Source: Sclerotiophoma versabilis
Lineage: Eukaryota; Ascomycota; Dothideomycetes; Pleosporales; Didymellaceae
Length of the DNA: 64,000 bases
Assembly: GCA_012274445.1 (NCBI GenBank)
Contig: JAAROD010000015.1
Coordinates: 186,001-250,000, forward strand
Reading direction: 5' to 3'
Part shown: positions 40,396 to 50,674 of the stretch, in pieces
Layout: each line of letters starts with the position of its first letter
Numbering within the stretch: the stretch's first letter is position 1
The notes under the pieces: generated by a model
What the model was told of the DNA's origin: nothing
The model's input: only the letters and a program-made list of their open reading frames with translations
Databases searched by the model: none
Program-made: the position numbers and the translations under genes

Positions 40396-42095
40396 ATGGG
40401 CTCCCGCAACATGAGCGTGGCCGACGTGGTCGCGCAGGCCAGCAACTACACGTACAATGCGCACATACCGCTGGCGAACTGGCTGCGCACCGCAAGCACG
40501 ATGCAGAAGGAGGTGGGTTGCTCGTGGCAGCACCAGTGGCCGACGCTGACACGCGCAGGCGCAAGTCTACGAGGCAGAAGGCGATGACGCGCAGACATAC
40601 CTGCTGCTCTACCGACACGCCGACCTCGTCCTGCAGCACCTGCAGTCGCACCCCGACAAGAGCCGGCCGGAGAACCGCAGAGCGCTCAGTGCCGCCACCG
40701 CTGCCGTGCGCAGCGACCTGAAGAAGCTCGAGCAGATTGCGCCGCGCATCAAGAAGAGGCAAGACGAGTACCAGGAGAGGAGGCGGCGGCAGCTGGAGGC
40801 CCTGAAGCCGCTGGAGGGTGGAGGCGCAAGCGCACTGCCCCAAGACCTCGATGCCCTCTCGCTACAACACGGCACCTCACCGAGAACACCACACGGAGAG
40901 AGGCCGGCATTGGACGCCCGGAACCTGGACAACCATTCGCTGGCCGCGAGACTGGCGCAGCGAGAGGTACGGCGCCGGGATGCACACCGCCGAACGGGCG
41001 GCGTCTGGGGCACGTGGGACGACGAGTATGCGCAACAGAGTCGGCCTGGGGACGATCTGTCGAGCCAGATCCAGGAGGTTGCGCGCTTGCAGCGAGACGG
41101 GCAGCGCACGTCATATTCCCAGGTAGGGCCCACCCTGACAAGCACGGAGCGAGCCTCACTGACAGACACAGCGCCCGCCATCGCAGTCTTCGACCACTGC
41201 ATACCATTACCCCTCCGTGCCCCACACTTCCGCACAAGATCGCTGGTCACAGTCCACTTCTCAGCCACCCTCACTGCCAGCCCGGCCACCGAAGGAGCAG
41301 ATCTACCGGCCTTTAGGCACGCCCTCCATCCCCCCGCCTCTCCCTCCGAAACCGTCTACGCCCTCGCAGACCAGTCCCTACGACCGATTCCAGCCGCCTC
41401 CCGTACCAGGCAAATACACCTCTGATGCTCCTGGCGCTCCTCCAGTCCCAGGAAAGTACACCTCCGACCGCCCACCGACTCCCTCCAGCGAGCTCGACGA
41501 CTTCACCTTCCAGCCGTCCGCCTTCCTGGAGAATGGCGACCCCCTGCGCCCCGTTTTCCTCCCCGCGCAATTGCGCTCGCAATTCCTGTCATGCGCATCG
41601 CAGAACACGCGCCTCAACCTCGAAACCTGCGGCATGCTGTGCGGCATCCTGAAGAACAACGCCCTCTTCATCACGCGGCTCGTCATTCCCGAGCAGACAA
41701 GCACAAGCGACACGTGCGAGACGCTGAACGAGGAGGAGTTCTTCGACTACTGCGACAAAGAGGAGCTGTTGGTCGTCGGCTGGATCCACACCCACCCCAC
41801 GCAGACCTGCTTCATGTCGTCGCGCGACCTGCACACCCACGTCGGCTACCAGGTCATGATGGCCGAGAGCATCGCCATTGTCTGCGCCCCCACCAAACAG
41901 CCCAGCTGGGGCTGCTTCCGCCTCACAGACCCGCCCGGCAAGCAGGCCATCCTCGGCTGCAGCAAGCCCGGCATCTTCCACCCACATGACATCGACAACA
42001 TCTACACCGAGGCCCTGAAGCCCGGACATGTCGTCGAGTTGCAAAACGCCCCGCTGGAGATTGTGGACATGCGGCCGAAGAAGAGCTTCACGTAG
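40396..42095 (+). CDS. AMSH-like JAMM deubiquitinase
   Basis: A zinc metalloprotease of the STAMBP/AMSH family (Sst2 in fission yeast), which trims Lys63-linked ubiquitin at endosomes with ESCRT machinery. Three exons are inferred: 40396-40512, 40559-41122 and 41187-42095, giving 529 residues. The N-terminal ~110 residues form the USP8-dimerisation/MIT-like helical domain (SVADVVAQASNYTYNAHIPL...YLLLYRHADLVLQHL). A coiled region and a Pro-rich linker follow, with a doubled PVPGKYTSD. The C-terminal MPN+ domain has the Glu in NLETCGMLCG, HTHP at 428-431 and SSRD ending at Asp441 (H-x-H-x7-S-x2-D), plus Cys/His residues of the second zinc site. All catalytic ligands are present. Introns of 46 and 64 nt are in phase 0. 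Confidence 0.92.
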
Positions 42096-42584
42096 GAGCA
42101 GGGTGAGGTATCGATAGATGTGGATACATGTTGGGCATGTTTGAATGCATAGCGTTGGCGTTGGGTGGTATAGTCAATACATCTCATCTGATACTTAGAC
42201 TACGATATGGTTCTTTGCTGGAAGTCTTTTAGATAATCCAACGCGCATCATGCAAAGCCAATTCATACCGAACACCTCGCCCTAGCCTTATTCCGTGGGT
42301 CGCATTTTGCAGGCCCTCGTGTGGATCTCCCATCTTACAATACCGTCTAAGCGCAGAGCAGCAACCCCTCTTCCCCAGCACCAACGCTAATGCTCGGCCG
42401 ATGATTCGCTCGGACCAAGAACAATCAATCGACGCGCAATCGTGCCGACCGCCTGGAATCCATCGCAAACCCCGCACAATCGCCCATAACGTCCTCAAAC
42501 CGCACCGCTGCAGAATAGCAATATTTATTTAAAAATCAGTCCTTATTCTATCAAGCAAACACCATCTGCTTATGTCAGCAATCA
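42096..42584. other. Intergenic region upstream of tRNA-Asp
   Basis: About 490 bp. An AT-rich stretch (atatttatttaaaaatc) at about 42520-42536, roughly 50 bp upstream of the tRNA, resembles the TATA-like elements upstream of fungal tRNA genes. Confidence 0.5.
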
Positions 42585-42729
42585 TCTTCGATGGGTAAGT
42601 TTGCATCCAAAGTCACAATCACTCGACGCGTCCTAACGCCCTATCCAGTCTAGTGGTCATGATTTCCGCTTGTCATCGTCTTCACGACAACGAGCGCGGG
42701 AGACCGGGGTTCGATTCCCCGTCGGAGAG
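42585..42729 (+). tRNA. tRNA-Asp (GTC) with anticodon intron and a GT-AG-like insertion in the D-arm
   Basis: The 5' acceptor strand TCTTCGA (42585-42591) pairs fully with TCGGAGA (42722-42728; one G-T wobble), and G42729 is the discriminator. Bases 8-10 are TGG. Then come 54 nt (42595-42648) that do not belong to a tRNA: they begin GTAAGT, carry CCTAAC near the end and finish CCAG. The tRNA resumes with TCTAGTGGTCATGA. The anticodon arm is TCCGC-TTGTCA, then a 19-nt intron (42676-42694, containing GACAA, complementary to TTGTC), then C-GCGGG. The T-arm is CGGGG-TTCGATT-CCCCG. Removing both segments leaves exactly 72 nt, a standard tRNA-Asp. The 19-nt intron is canonical for the tRNA splicing endonuclease; the D-arm one is not and splits the A box. 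Alternatives are a disrupted pseudogene or an unknown type of tRNA intron. Confidence 0.82.
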
Positions 42730-42737
42730 TCACCATC

Positions 42738-42766
42738 TTTTTTGCTTTTTTTTTTTTTTTTTTTTT
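42738..42766 (+). terminator. RNA polymerase III T-run terminator
   Basis: A T6 run (42738-42743) starts 8 bp after the tRNA discriminator base and is followed by gc and a run of 21 T. This is a strong Pol III termination signal and indicates the locus is, or recently was, a functional tRNA gene. Confidence 0.8.
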
Positions 42767-44448
42767 GCTTCGTGCAACTTATTTTCTCCCTACGTGTAAA
42801 GACTGGGAGGAGCTGGGGTTGCTTACGGGCTAGTATGGCTACTATGTATGGATTTTGTTACACGGTGTAGAACTGTAGAACTGACTTGCCTGACAAAGGT
42901 TGTGCGCTTTGGATACTGGTGTGGAGGCTTGCAAGGCCTTGTACGACACTAGCTAGTAGCGCGATGCGGCGCCACTCGTAGATTCTGGGACTTGGATCGT
43001 ATGTCGAGCTGCGTGCGAGGAATGTTATTTTATATTATGAGCTGTTTTTGTCGTCGGAGTGCTGAGATGTTGAGCCGCTGTTCGCAATTTGGCGTTTGGC
43101 GATGCATTGTGCTTCTGGCGGGACAAAACTTCAGGCTGTTGACGAAACCGTTTGTCAGTTACCAAGATGATCTTGACGTCTACCACTCAGAGTTTGTTGC
43201 ATCTATTATATGCGCATTTCAGATATCTTCGAATACTGCATTGCCGGCTACCCAGTGTATTTGTAGTCTGGAATTCCGCATTTTCTTGGCCTACAACATG
43301 CGCAAGACACTGTTAATGCATTCTCAGTAAGAACTTTGCCCACCCGGCTAATCTGTGTCTCCATCTTACGCCGACAAGCTTGTCAGGCTTTTGACCCTCT
43401 CTTGTAGCACATTGATTGTCTTCTCCAGTCCTGACTCATCATAGGCTGCAAGCATCGTGTATATCAACCGTTAGCGATACGCAACTACAAGTGACGCAAG
43501 TAAGTAGCCCAGCTGTTCAGCCGCGGTTACAGCTTCAAACTCCAGCTCGTTTGAGGACCTGATGCAGGTCAGACTATATTCATATGAAGGACTCACAGTA
43601 TGGTAACATCAGAGCACGACTTGGATTGTCTGAGCAAAGGCTGCGACAACGCGTATTCGGGAGGTTCATCCTCGTTAGTCGGCGGCGCGGATCTTGAAAG
43701 CGAGGTTTGGTACGCTGGACTATTTAGGTACGCTGAAACCCTCGTGTTGTTACTATGTAGCCATAGTTTACCGCATGCATATAAGTTACAACGACCTTTT
43801 GAGCGGCCGCGATCGCATCCCAAATTTGATGTACTTGGTCACATCATCTGGCTACACACTCTAGGCTAAAAAATGTGTGCAGATACAGATCCCACTTTTA
43901 TCGCCAATTTCTCAATCTAGCTGATCACTTCAACAAGTCTTTCCTCCTGACCACTGTCTCTGGAGCAACTATGCTAGATGCGTCCCGTCGGGATACTGCT
44001 TCTGGAACCCAAGATTGGATGTGCTGACAGACGAACCTTTGAGAATCTCATTTATCATTACTCTTCATCTACGACCATTCGCAGGTCGCCTAAATGCCAC
44101 AACCCGATACTTCAATGGTCGCCATATACATCCCAAAAACACGTCTACGGCATCGAGGTACGACATGTCACACGAGACGTAAACAATGGTTTTCAGAATC
44201 AGTGACCAAGTCACGTTGTATTATGATGCATCGAGAGGAGAGCTACAAACATGCCAGCCCTGTATGGTTGGTCGTCGATGAATGAAGCCCTACCGAAGAT
44301 CCGCCCAACCTAAAGATCGTTCCGTAAAATGCAGGGCCCGCCAGTGCAACATGCCATCCTAAAAAGCGATGGGAGTGTAATGTTCTGGAGGCACCACGAT
44401 CCATGTCAGCACCAACCTGACAATGATGAATTGTACAATGCCAAGCAT
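42767..44448. other. Intergenic region
   Basis: About 1.7 kb with moderately AT-rich sequence and short frames only. I could not support any gene or RNA. Confidence 0.45.
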
Positions 44449-45051
44449 CTAGGCGATGACGGCAATCACTGCAGCACCAGCGGCGAACAGCGAACCTAGA
44501 TTGAGGTAGGGAGTGGGCACTGCCATGGCAGCACCAGCAGTCGAGACCTCCGAGGGAGTGCCAGTCGACAGTGATGGGCGAGTAGCTGTGGAGGAGTGGA
44601 CCGTGGTCGTTCCAGAAGCCGACACAGTAGAGGTCTTGATTTCAGATGAAAGAGCCACGCCAGACGAGGGAACCACAACGGAAGGGACGACAGGAAGGAT
44701 GCTGACAGGAGGAACACCTGTCACTGCAGGAGGAGCAGGTGGAACGACCGTGGCAGTCCCGACCGGAGGGCCACTCAGAGGAGCAGTTGCCGTAGACTCG
44801 ACCGAAGTGACCGGAGGAGCAGGTGGAGGCGCCGCGTAGGAGGGAGCTGCAGGAGGAGTGTGAACAGGCACACCAGGCGTGCCGCACACAGTCTCGGTGA
44901 CAGTCACAGTGACTGGGGAGACACAGGTAGCTGCAGAGCGCGTCAGCTTCGGCTACACAGAACTTATGGTGCAATTACTGTCATGGGGAGTATCGTGAGC
45001 AGCGACGACACAGGCGAGCGCGGCAGCGACGAAAACCTTGAAGGCAACCAT
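44449..45051 (-). CDS. Small GPI-anchored Pro/Ser/Thr-rich cell wall protein (predicted)
   Basis: Exons 45051-44979 and 44930-44449 join in phase 1 across a 48-nt intron, giving 184 residues. The N-terminus MVAFKVFVAAALACVVAAHD is a signal peptide. A short conserved block follows the junction (TTCVSPVTVTVTETVCGTPG), typical of fungal wall proteins. The middle is Pro/Val/Ser/Thr-rich and likely O-mannosylated. The last residues NLGSLFAAGAAVIAVIA form a hydrophobic tail that fits a GPI-attachment signal. The function is probably structural. It lies head to head with a larger protein of the same architecture. Confidence 0.75.
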
Positions 45052-45897
45052 GGTGATAGCGGTAAGTGCGTAGAGTTGGTGATGCGGTAGAGCTGGAAGT
45101 ATGTTTAATATTGCTACAGCGTTGACGAATGCTTGCGCGGTGGAGTTGATGGTGTCGTGGGAAAAGATGAGAGAGTCGGGGGAAAGCAGCTTAATATGGG
45201 AGCTGAGCGCAGGCGGCAAGACGCGTTTGTTGCAGAATTTTCGGCGCGCGCAAAGGTGACGCAGAGGGCAGGAAAGCGCTCGAGATTGTAGGTGAAAGAG
45301 AGGCCGGCGAGGAGTCGGGTGGCAGCTGCTCTGTGCTGTGTTTACTAAAGTGTCACCGCCGTGTCCACACAATGGAACACTGCTGTAGTGCAAATGCAGG
45401 CAGCCTAACTTCCTTCTCTGAGTAATAGCCTGCAGCTCCAATAATTCTCCTGTACATCCTTTGACGTGTGTTCCGCCCCAACAAGCTAGTTCGGCTGTGT
45501 GACATGACCTTGCCGGACGCTCGACAGTGAAGTGAAGGTGCTATCACGTGCGAATAATGCAATTCCCCAGGCAGTTGGTGAAGCTGCGCTTGAGATGCTA
45601 ACGATTTTCCAATAACCTAGAACGCAACGTCTTGCACCTTGGGCCTCCTGGGTGCGCTTTCGTCCTCTCGTTTGTTTTGATCCTGCAGCAGCTTCCCTCC
45701 TGCCTCTAGAATTGACGCTATGATCTTGGCACCCTCAGTTGCCTTCTTCATAACATCGTCCAGCTCTTGACCAGTTCCTCTCTCTACCAACTCTCTACGC
45801 TCACTACCCAACCTAGGGCAATCGATCACCAGTCTGTTGCTGCTCAAATCATATCCACTCCTTTATCCTCTCACTTCACCGCCAGCTCTGCCTCATC
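45052..45897. other. Shared upstream region of two GPI-protein genes
   Basis: About 850 bp between divergent genes, likely holding both promoters. On the minus strand at 45617-45847 there is an open frame with a plausible helical segment (ELDDVMKKATEGAKIIASIL) but no ATG near its start, so it is not called as a gene. Confidence 0.45.
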
Positions 45898-47724
45898 ATG
45901 AAGGTCTTCCAGCTGGTCGCCCTATTTGGAGGTGCTACATCCGCCGTCCAGCCTCTCGTTGACCGAGATGGTGAGTGACCTCCAGCTCTTGCATGTCCCT
46001 CGAAGCTTTGCTGATAACCTTTGCAGATGGCACAACTACCAGTGTAGTCTACACGACGTCAACATACACCATCACTAAGTGTGCTGCGAGTGTAACCAAC
46101 TGCCCCATTGCCAGCGCCACAGAAGTTTTCACGTCGACCACCGTTATGAGCGTGACGACGACGATCTGCCCAGTTACCTCGACTCCAGGCCTTCAGCCAG
46201 CTGAGTCTGGACATGTGCCATCATCCTCAGCTTTCCCTACCAGCCCACCAGGCGTGACGAACACTCTTTCTGACTCAGTTTCCACCTCTTATCTGCCAGG
46301 TGTCTCCGGTTCTTCTAATGCCTACAGCCCTCCCGTCCAGAGCTCGGCTTTGCCTACGGGACCCTCGCGGTCGATCGACTTCTCAGTCAGCCTGGTTTCG
46401 CCCAACCCTTCTGTGCCAGCCACAGCTACCACTTCGATTCCAACTTCCCTCACACTAGATGAATCGGGACTCTCAAGTGCTTACACTCCTCCTGTTCAGA
46501 CCTCAACGTTCTTTAAAGGCCCTTCTGGCTCTGGTACGGTCACTGTCCCACGACCAAGCTCAAGCGGTTTGGTCTCGCAGCCTGGTAGTCTTACAGACGC
46601 TGTTCCCACCTCTTCCCCTTCTGGAGCGTCAGCCTCTGGTTCCTCGGTTGGCTACGCCCCTCCACAGCCATCGACGACCGCAGGACCAGCTTCGAGCCTG
46701 CCTACAACCGGTACTAAAACTGGTGCCATTCCGACTTCTGGCATCTCGTCTTCGAGTGGCTACGATCAATCTTCAGCGCCCAGCGACACCGCAACCACTT
46801 CTAGGCATCCAGCTTCAAGTGCCAACCCTTCGAGTGGTGCCTATACACCGTCCGTGTCCAGCAACACTGACGCTGTCCCTACCTCCGGATATTCCGGTTC
46901 CGGCGCCGTTCCCAGTGCCTCGAGCTCGCTGCCAATATCAAGCTATACCGCTACGGATGCTACTCCCACTTCTGGCTACCCTGGGTCCAGTGTTCTTCTA
47001 TCAAGCGGTGCCTACTCGCCATCCACACCAAGTAACACTGCCACCGACGCTGTCCATACATCTGTGTATCTGGTATCCAGCGCTCATGGTAGTGCTAGCC
47101 CCACCGAACCTGTTGGTACAAATACAGACTCTGTCCCTATCTCCTCAGGGCCCAACGTATCTGGTCCATCCTCCGATGGTTACACAGCTCCAGGAACTAC
47201 TGCACTTCCCGCCCAGGGCACTCCAAGCATTTCTCAAGGCTACCCATCTGGATCAGTTCCAGTCACGCCTTCTGGGTCTATGAGCACTGTTTCTGGTACA
47301 TATCCTGCCATGACATCTGCCAGTTCTGGAGTGTACCCTGGGCCTCCACCACCAGCCAGCACGACCCTCATCGACGGCACTACTAGGATTACGAGCCGTT
47401 TGGCCCTGACATCAACGAACTACGTTACCGCACCGTTGACCTCGAGCAATTCGTCTACCGAAACCGCCACGGATGCTGTGCCCACGAGCCGCGGTACCGG
47501 ATACCTTCCGTCTGGATCTGGGTGAGTCTTTACTGCTGCAGTCTTCTAAGCCAAGCTAACTCTTGTACAGCTACCCTTACCCCTCTGGCAATGCCAATGG
47601 CACTGTTGTCGCTCCCACTCCATCTTACATCGAGGTTCCGGTCAACATGGGCCAAATCGTTGCTGTAGGCCAGGGCCCTATCGCAGCCATCGTCGTCGCC
47701 TTGGGATTTGCACTCTTCGCTTAA
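45898..47724 (+). CDS. Large Ser/Thr-rich GPI-anchored cell wall protein (predicted)
   Basis: Three exons are inferred: 45898-45970, 46027-47521 and 47571-47724, giving 573 residues. A signal peptide (MKVFQLVALFGGATSAVQP) is followed by a TTTSVVYTTSTYTITKCAAS block, common in fungal adhesin-like wall proteins. About 450 residues of low-complexity Ser/Thr/Pro/Gly sequence follow, with degenerate repeats built around (T)DAVPTSGYxGSS and SGAYTPS. The last exon encodes an IEVPVNMGQIVAVGQGPIAA segment and a hydrophobic C-terminal tail (IVVALGFALFA), consistent with GPI anchoring. Adhesion or wall structure is inferred from the architecture only. Introns are 56 and 49 nt. Confidence 0.78.
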
Positions 47725-48386
47725 CGTCATCCGCGCGTTATCGCATGGCTTGTTGAGCAAGCATGCTTTCACGGTCTTCTGTCAGGGTAACTGTTGCATC
47801 GCTTATCATACCCAGCATTGGTCGCGTATTCCGGTCATGTGCATAGTAATATATGCGTCATGGGTATGGGTGGTGAGCGATCTTTCTAGGGCTGTGTGTT
47901 CTTTAGCGAGACATGGTTTCTCTTCGATATGTTAACAGTTACAATGGCCGACAACACTTTAGCATGTAATATAGAACAAGCTTTACTGCGGCCGAACGTC
48001 TGATTATGATGTTGTGTGATATCGATTTGCGTAAGTCATTGTAAAGAACTCATGAAGCTTCTACGCAGTTAGAAATCAATGTGTTCATTCAACATGACTC
48101 ACCTGCACAAAGGTAGTCCTGGTTCGCAACGCTGCAACACATCTGTTGCACGTTGACAGTAGTACTAACGATGCTGTAGCACAGTTTGATCCCTGAGCAG
48201 ATTTCTTGTACTCTAGCCTGAGGTTGAAGTTCGTTCTGCCCTGAAAGAGTCGGCCCTTTCCCCGGATTTTCATCCCCGAACATCGGCACGCAGTTCGCGT
48301 TGCATTTCGCTTTTCAGAAGTCCTGGTATCGTGACATCAATCTCATAAGAAGTCTGCTGTGCGCAAAGAAGCACTTAAATACCAAC
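47725..48386. other. Intergenic region
   Basis: About 660 bp with no supported gene; it contains the promoter of the homocysteine methyltransferase gene. Confidence 0.45.
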
Positions 48387-49376
48387 ATGACGGACTCTCA
48401 TAAACTCTCGGTATATCTCGACTCTCCTGTCGTGTTGGACGGGGCACTAGCAACCTATCTGGAAACTCTCGGCGCAGATATCTCGGGCGCACTCTGGTCG
48501 GCCGATATCCTCCTCCAGAACCCTTCCTTGATCAAACAAACACATCTGGACTACTACCGAGCCGGCGCCCAAGTCGCTATTACGGCGTCTTACCAGGCTT
48601 CTGTTGCTGGACTCAGCAAACACCTCAACCTCAGTGAAGAGCAGGGGAAGGATGTTGTGAGGAAGAGTGTGCAGTTAGCGCAGCAAGCGAGGGATGAGTG
48701 GGTTGAAGAGCATGCAAAGGACCTGAGCTCGGCGGAGAAGTCCCGAACCAGGAACCGTCTCTTCGTCGCAGGCAGTGTGGGACCGTACGGCGCATTTCTT
48801 GCAGACGGGAGCGAGTACCGTGGCGACTACCACCTGTCCAAGGAAGACATGAAGGCTTTCCACCGCGGAAGGATGCAGGCCCTAGTCGACGCTGGCGTGG
48901 ATGTGCTTGCGTGCGAAACGATTCCCAGCCTAGGCGAGACACAGGCGTTGATCGAGCTGCTGCAGGAGGAGTTTAAGGACACAGAAGCCTGGTTCACATT
49001 CACTCTCCGCGACGCAGACCACATCAGCGATGGCACACCCCTTTCTCAGATCGCTGCTCTTTTCGACAACACACCGCAGATCATTGCCATTGGATTCAAT
49101 TGCACACCAGACGATGTTGCGCTTGCGGCACTCCAGGCGCTAAAGCCGCTGCAGGAGGAGGAGAAGAAGTGGAAAATGATTGTGTATCCCAACTCGGGCG
49201 AGCAGTGGAATGCGGCGGCGAGAGAGTGGGAAGGTCAGAGGACGGAAGGGGGCTTGTTGGCGGCGAAGACACAGCAATGGGCAGATGCAGGCGCAGTACT
49301 AGTGGGAGGATGTTGCAGGACTACACCAGACGATATTGGTGTTATGAGGGGAGTGCTGCAGCCGAAGAGCGCATAG
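48387..49376 (+). CDS. Homocysteine S-methyltransferase (Mht1/Sam4-like)
   Basis: A zinc enzyme that makes methionine from homocysteine, in this family using S-methylmethionine or S-adenosylmethionine as donor. A single exon encodes 329 residues. Motifs are VVLDGALATYLETLGAD near the N-terminus, AGAQVAITASYQAS, VAGSVGPYGAFLADGSEYRGDY, and the three zinc Cys: GFNC (Cys239) and GGCC (Cys309, Cys310). The ATG at 48387 starts the conserved part; the frame is open 87 nt upstream, so a longer form cannot be excluded. In context it would recycle S-methylmethionine, often plant-derived, into methionine. Confidence 0.9.
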   Translation: MTDSHKLSVYLDSPVVLDGALATYLETLGADISGALWSADILLQNPSLIKQTHLDYYRAGAQVAITASYQASVAGLSKHLNLSEEQGKDVVRKSVQLAQQARDEWVEEHAKDLSSAEKSRTRNRLFVAGSVGPYGAFLADGSEYRGDYHLSKEDMKAFHRGRMQALVDAGVDVLACETIPSLGETQALIELLQEEFKDTEAWFTFTLRDADHISDGTPLSQIAALFDNTPQIIAIGFNCTPDDVALAALQALKPLQEEEKKWKMIVYPNSGEQWNAAAREWEGQRTEGGLLAAKTQQWADAGAVLVGGCCRTTPDDIGVMRGVLQPKSA

Positions 49377-49720
49377 AACTGATCAGCTCAGCTGACAATG
49401 TTGGTTTGTATGTATTATTACATACTCCTCGATCCCCCCCTGCAGATGGATAGCTATAATGCCTAGTAGAGCAAAAGCCTGTAAGGGTTCCCTTGGCCTG
49501 CTTCCCTTTGTCCTTTCTACCCATCAGCTGGCCTCTGAAGCTGGTCTCTATCGTATCGAACTCCCTTATAGCTGAGGGTTCAACTGGCTCGTCATCTGCG
49601 ACCATAGGCATGCCCCCATCAGGCTCATACCGTCCTCCAGTTTACCCCAGAGCTCCTGACGTGTGGCGAACAACGTCTGCCCACGTGTTGTGTTTTCGAG
49701 ATGCATTGATCCTCACTTCT
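49377..49720. other. Intergenic region
   Basis: About 340 bp between two convergent genes. A minus-strand open frame across 49342-49611 starts MPMVADDEPVEPSAIREFD. It overlaps the end of the methyltransferase gene and has no recognised family, so it is not called. Confidence 0.4.
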
Positions 49721-50338
49721 TCACCCATCGACCGCCATCTCCTCTCCATCAGCCTTCGGCCCGCTCCTCTCCAGCAGCTCATCCAGCACAGCCTTGACCC
49801 GATCCAATGTATCGTCCCCACCCACCTGCCCAGACGCGACCTGTGCATTCAGAATGCCCACGTCAAAGTTCCCATACCCGCCGTTCTTAACACCGGCATC
49901 GGGGTCCTGTTTCACAGGCGCCTGTTGCTGTTGTTGAGCGCCCAAACCTGGGACAGCGCTCGGCAGAGCCGTGAACTTGGGCATGGTCGCAGGGATTACT
50001 TTGTAGCGCTCCAGGTCGTTGATCTGTTCGATCAGAGCCTCTCGAAACCCTTGCATCACCGACTTTATTGCGCTGCTGAAAGCGACCGTATCATCGTCGC
50101 GAGCCCGGGGTGAATCATCACGTGGCTCAGATTGGATGGGATTGTTGGTGAGCTGGGAGAGTGCGGCTGCGATCAGAGCGAGGATGTCGGGCAGATTGCT
50201 GTTGAGCTTGTTCAGGGCTTCGATGTGGGACGCGGCGATTTGGCGGTATGTTTGCTGCGACGCGGCGGCTGTCTGCTCGTTGGTGGGTGCTGGCGCATCG
50301 GTTTCCATGGCATCTGTAGCTTCGAAATCGGTCGACAT
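49721..50338 (-). CDS. MED11: Mediator subunit 11-like protein
   Basis: A single exon encodes 205 residues. The N-terminal half contains QIAASHIEALNKLNSNLPDILALIAAALSQLTNNPI and then FSSAIKSVMQGFREALIEQINDLERYKVIPA. Two helices separated by a polar loop, ending in that ERYxVIPA-type turn, correspond to Med11, which forms the head-module heterodimer with Med22 and contacts TFIIH. The C-terminal third is polar with a QQQQQ run and an acidic end. The start ATG at 50338 gives a short acidic leader. The assignment rests on pattern similarity to fungal Med11 and is moderate. It is divergent from POL2. Confidence 0.62.
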   Translation of the reverse strand: MSTDFEATDAMETDAPAPTNEQTAAASQQTYRQIAASHIEALNKLNSNLPDILALIAAALSQLTNNPIQSEPRDDSPRARDDDTVAFSSAIKSVMQGFREALIEQINDLERYKVIPATMPKFTALPSAVPGLGAQQQQQAPVKQDPDAGVKNGGYGNFDVGILNAQVASGQVGGDDTLDRVKAVLDELLERSGPKADGEEMAVDG

Positions 50339-50674
50339 AGTGGTCTTGGAGCTTTGCGATCAGTTTGCTGGGCGATTGAGGGTGCGCGACCAGAGTGAGT
50401 TCCGCGAGTGGATGAGGGAGCCCACCTCGAGTGTGGCTAAAGTGTGGCTGATACCACTTTAGCAGATGTGGTTAGCTCCAGACGCGAGAACGCGCTGCGC
50501 GTGGAGCGTGTTTTCTATGGGGCATTGTGTCCCTCTACCTTCACCCACATTACACACCCGCGCTGCCAGTCCTCGATACCCCGCGTCGTTTCCACTTTCA
50601 ATTGTCCAGATGATACCCTAAATTGCATATACCAGCATTACCCCTCTTAATTCTTCTTCCACACACCACACAAC
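50339..50674. promoter_or_regulatory. Bidirectional promoter region MED11 / POL2
   Basis: 336 bp separate the two start codons. There is no MCB-type acgcgt motif that I could point to with confidence. Confidence 0.5.
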
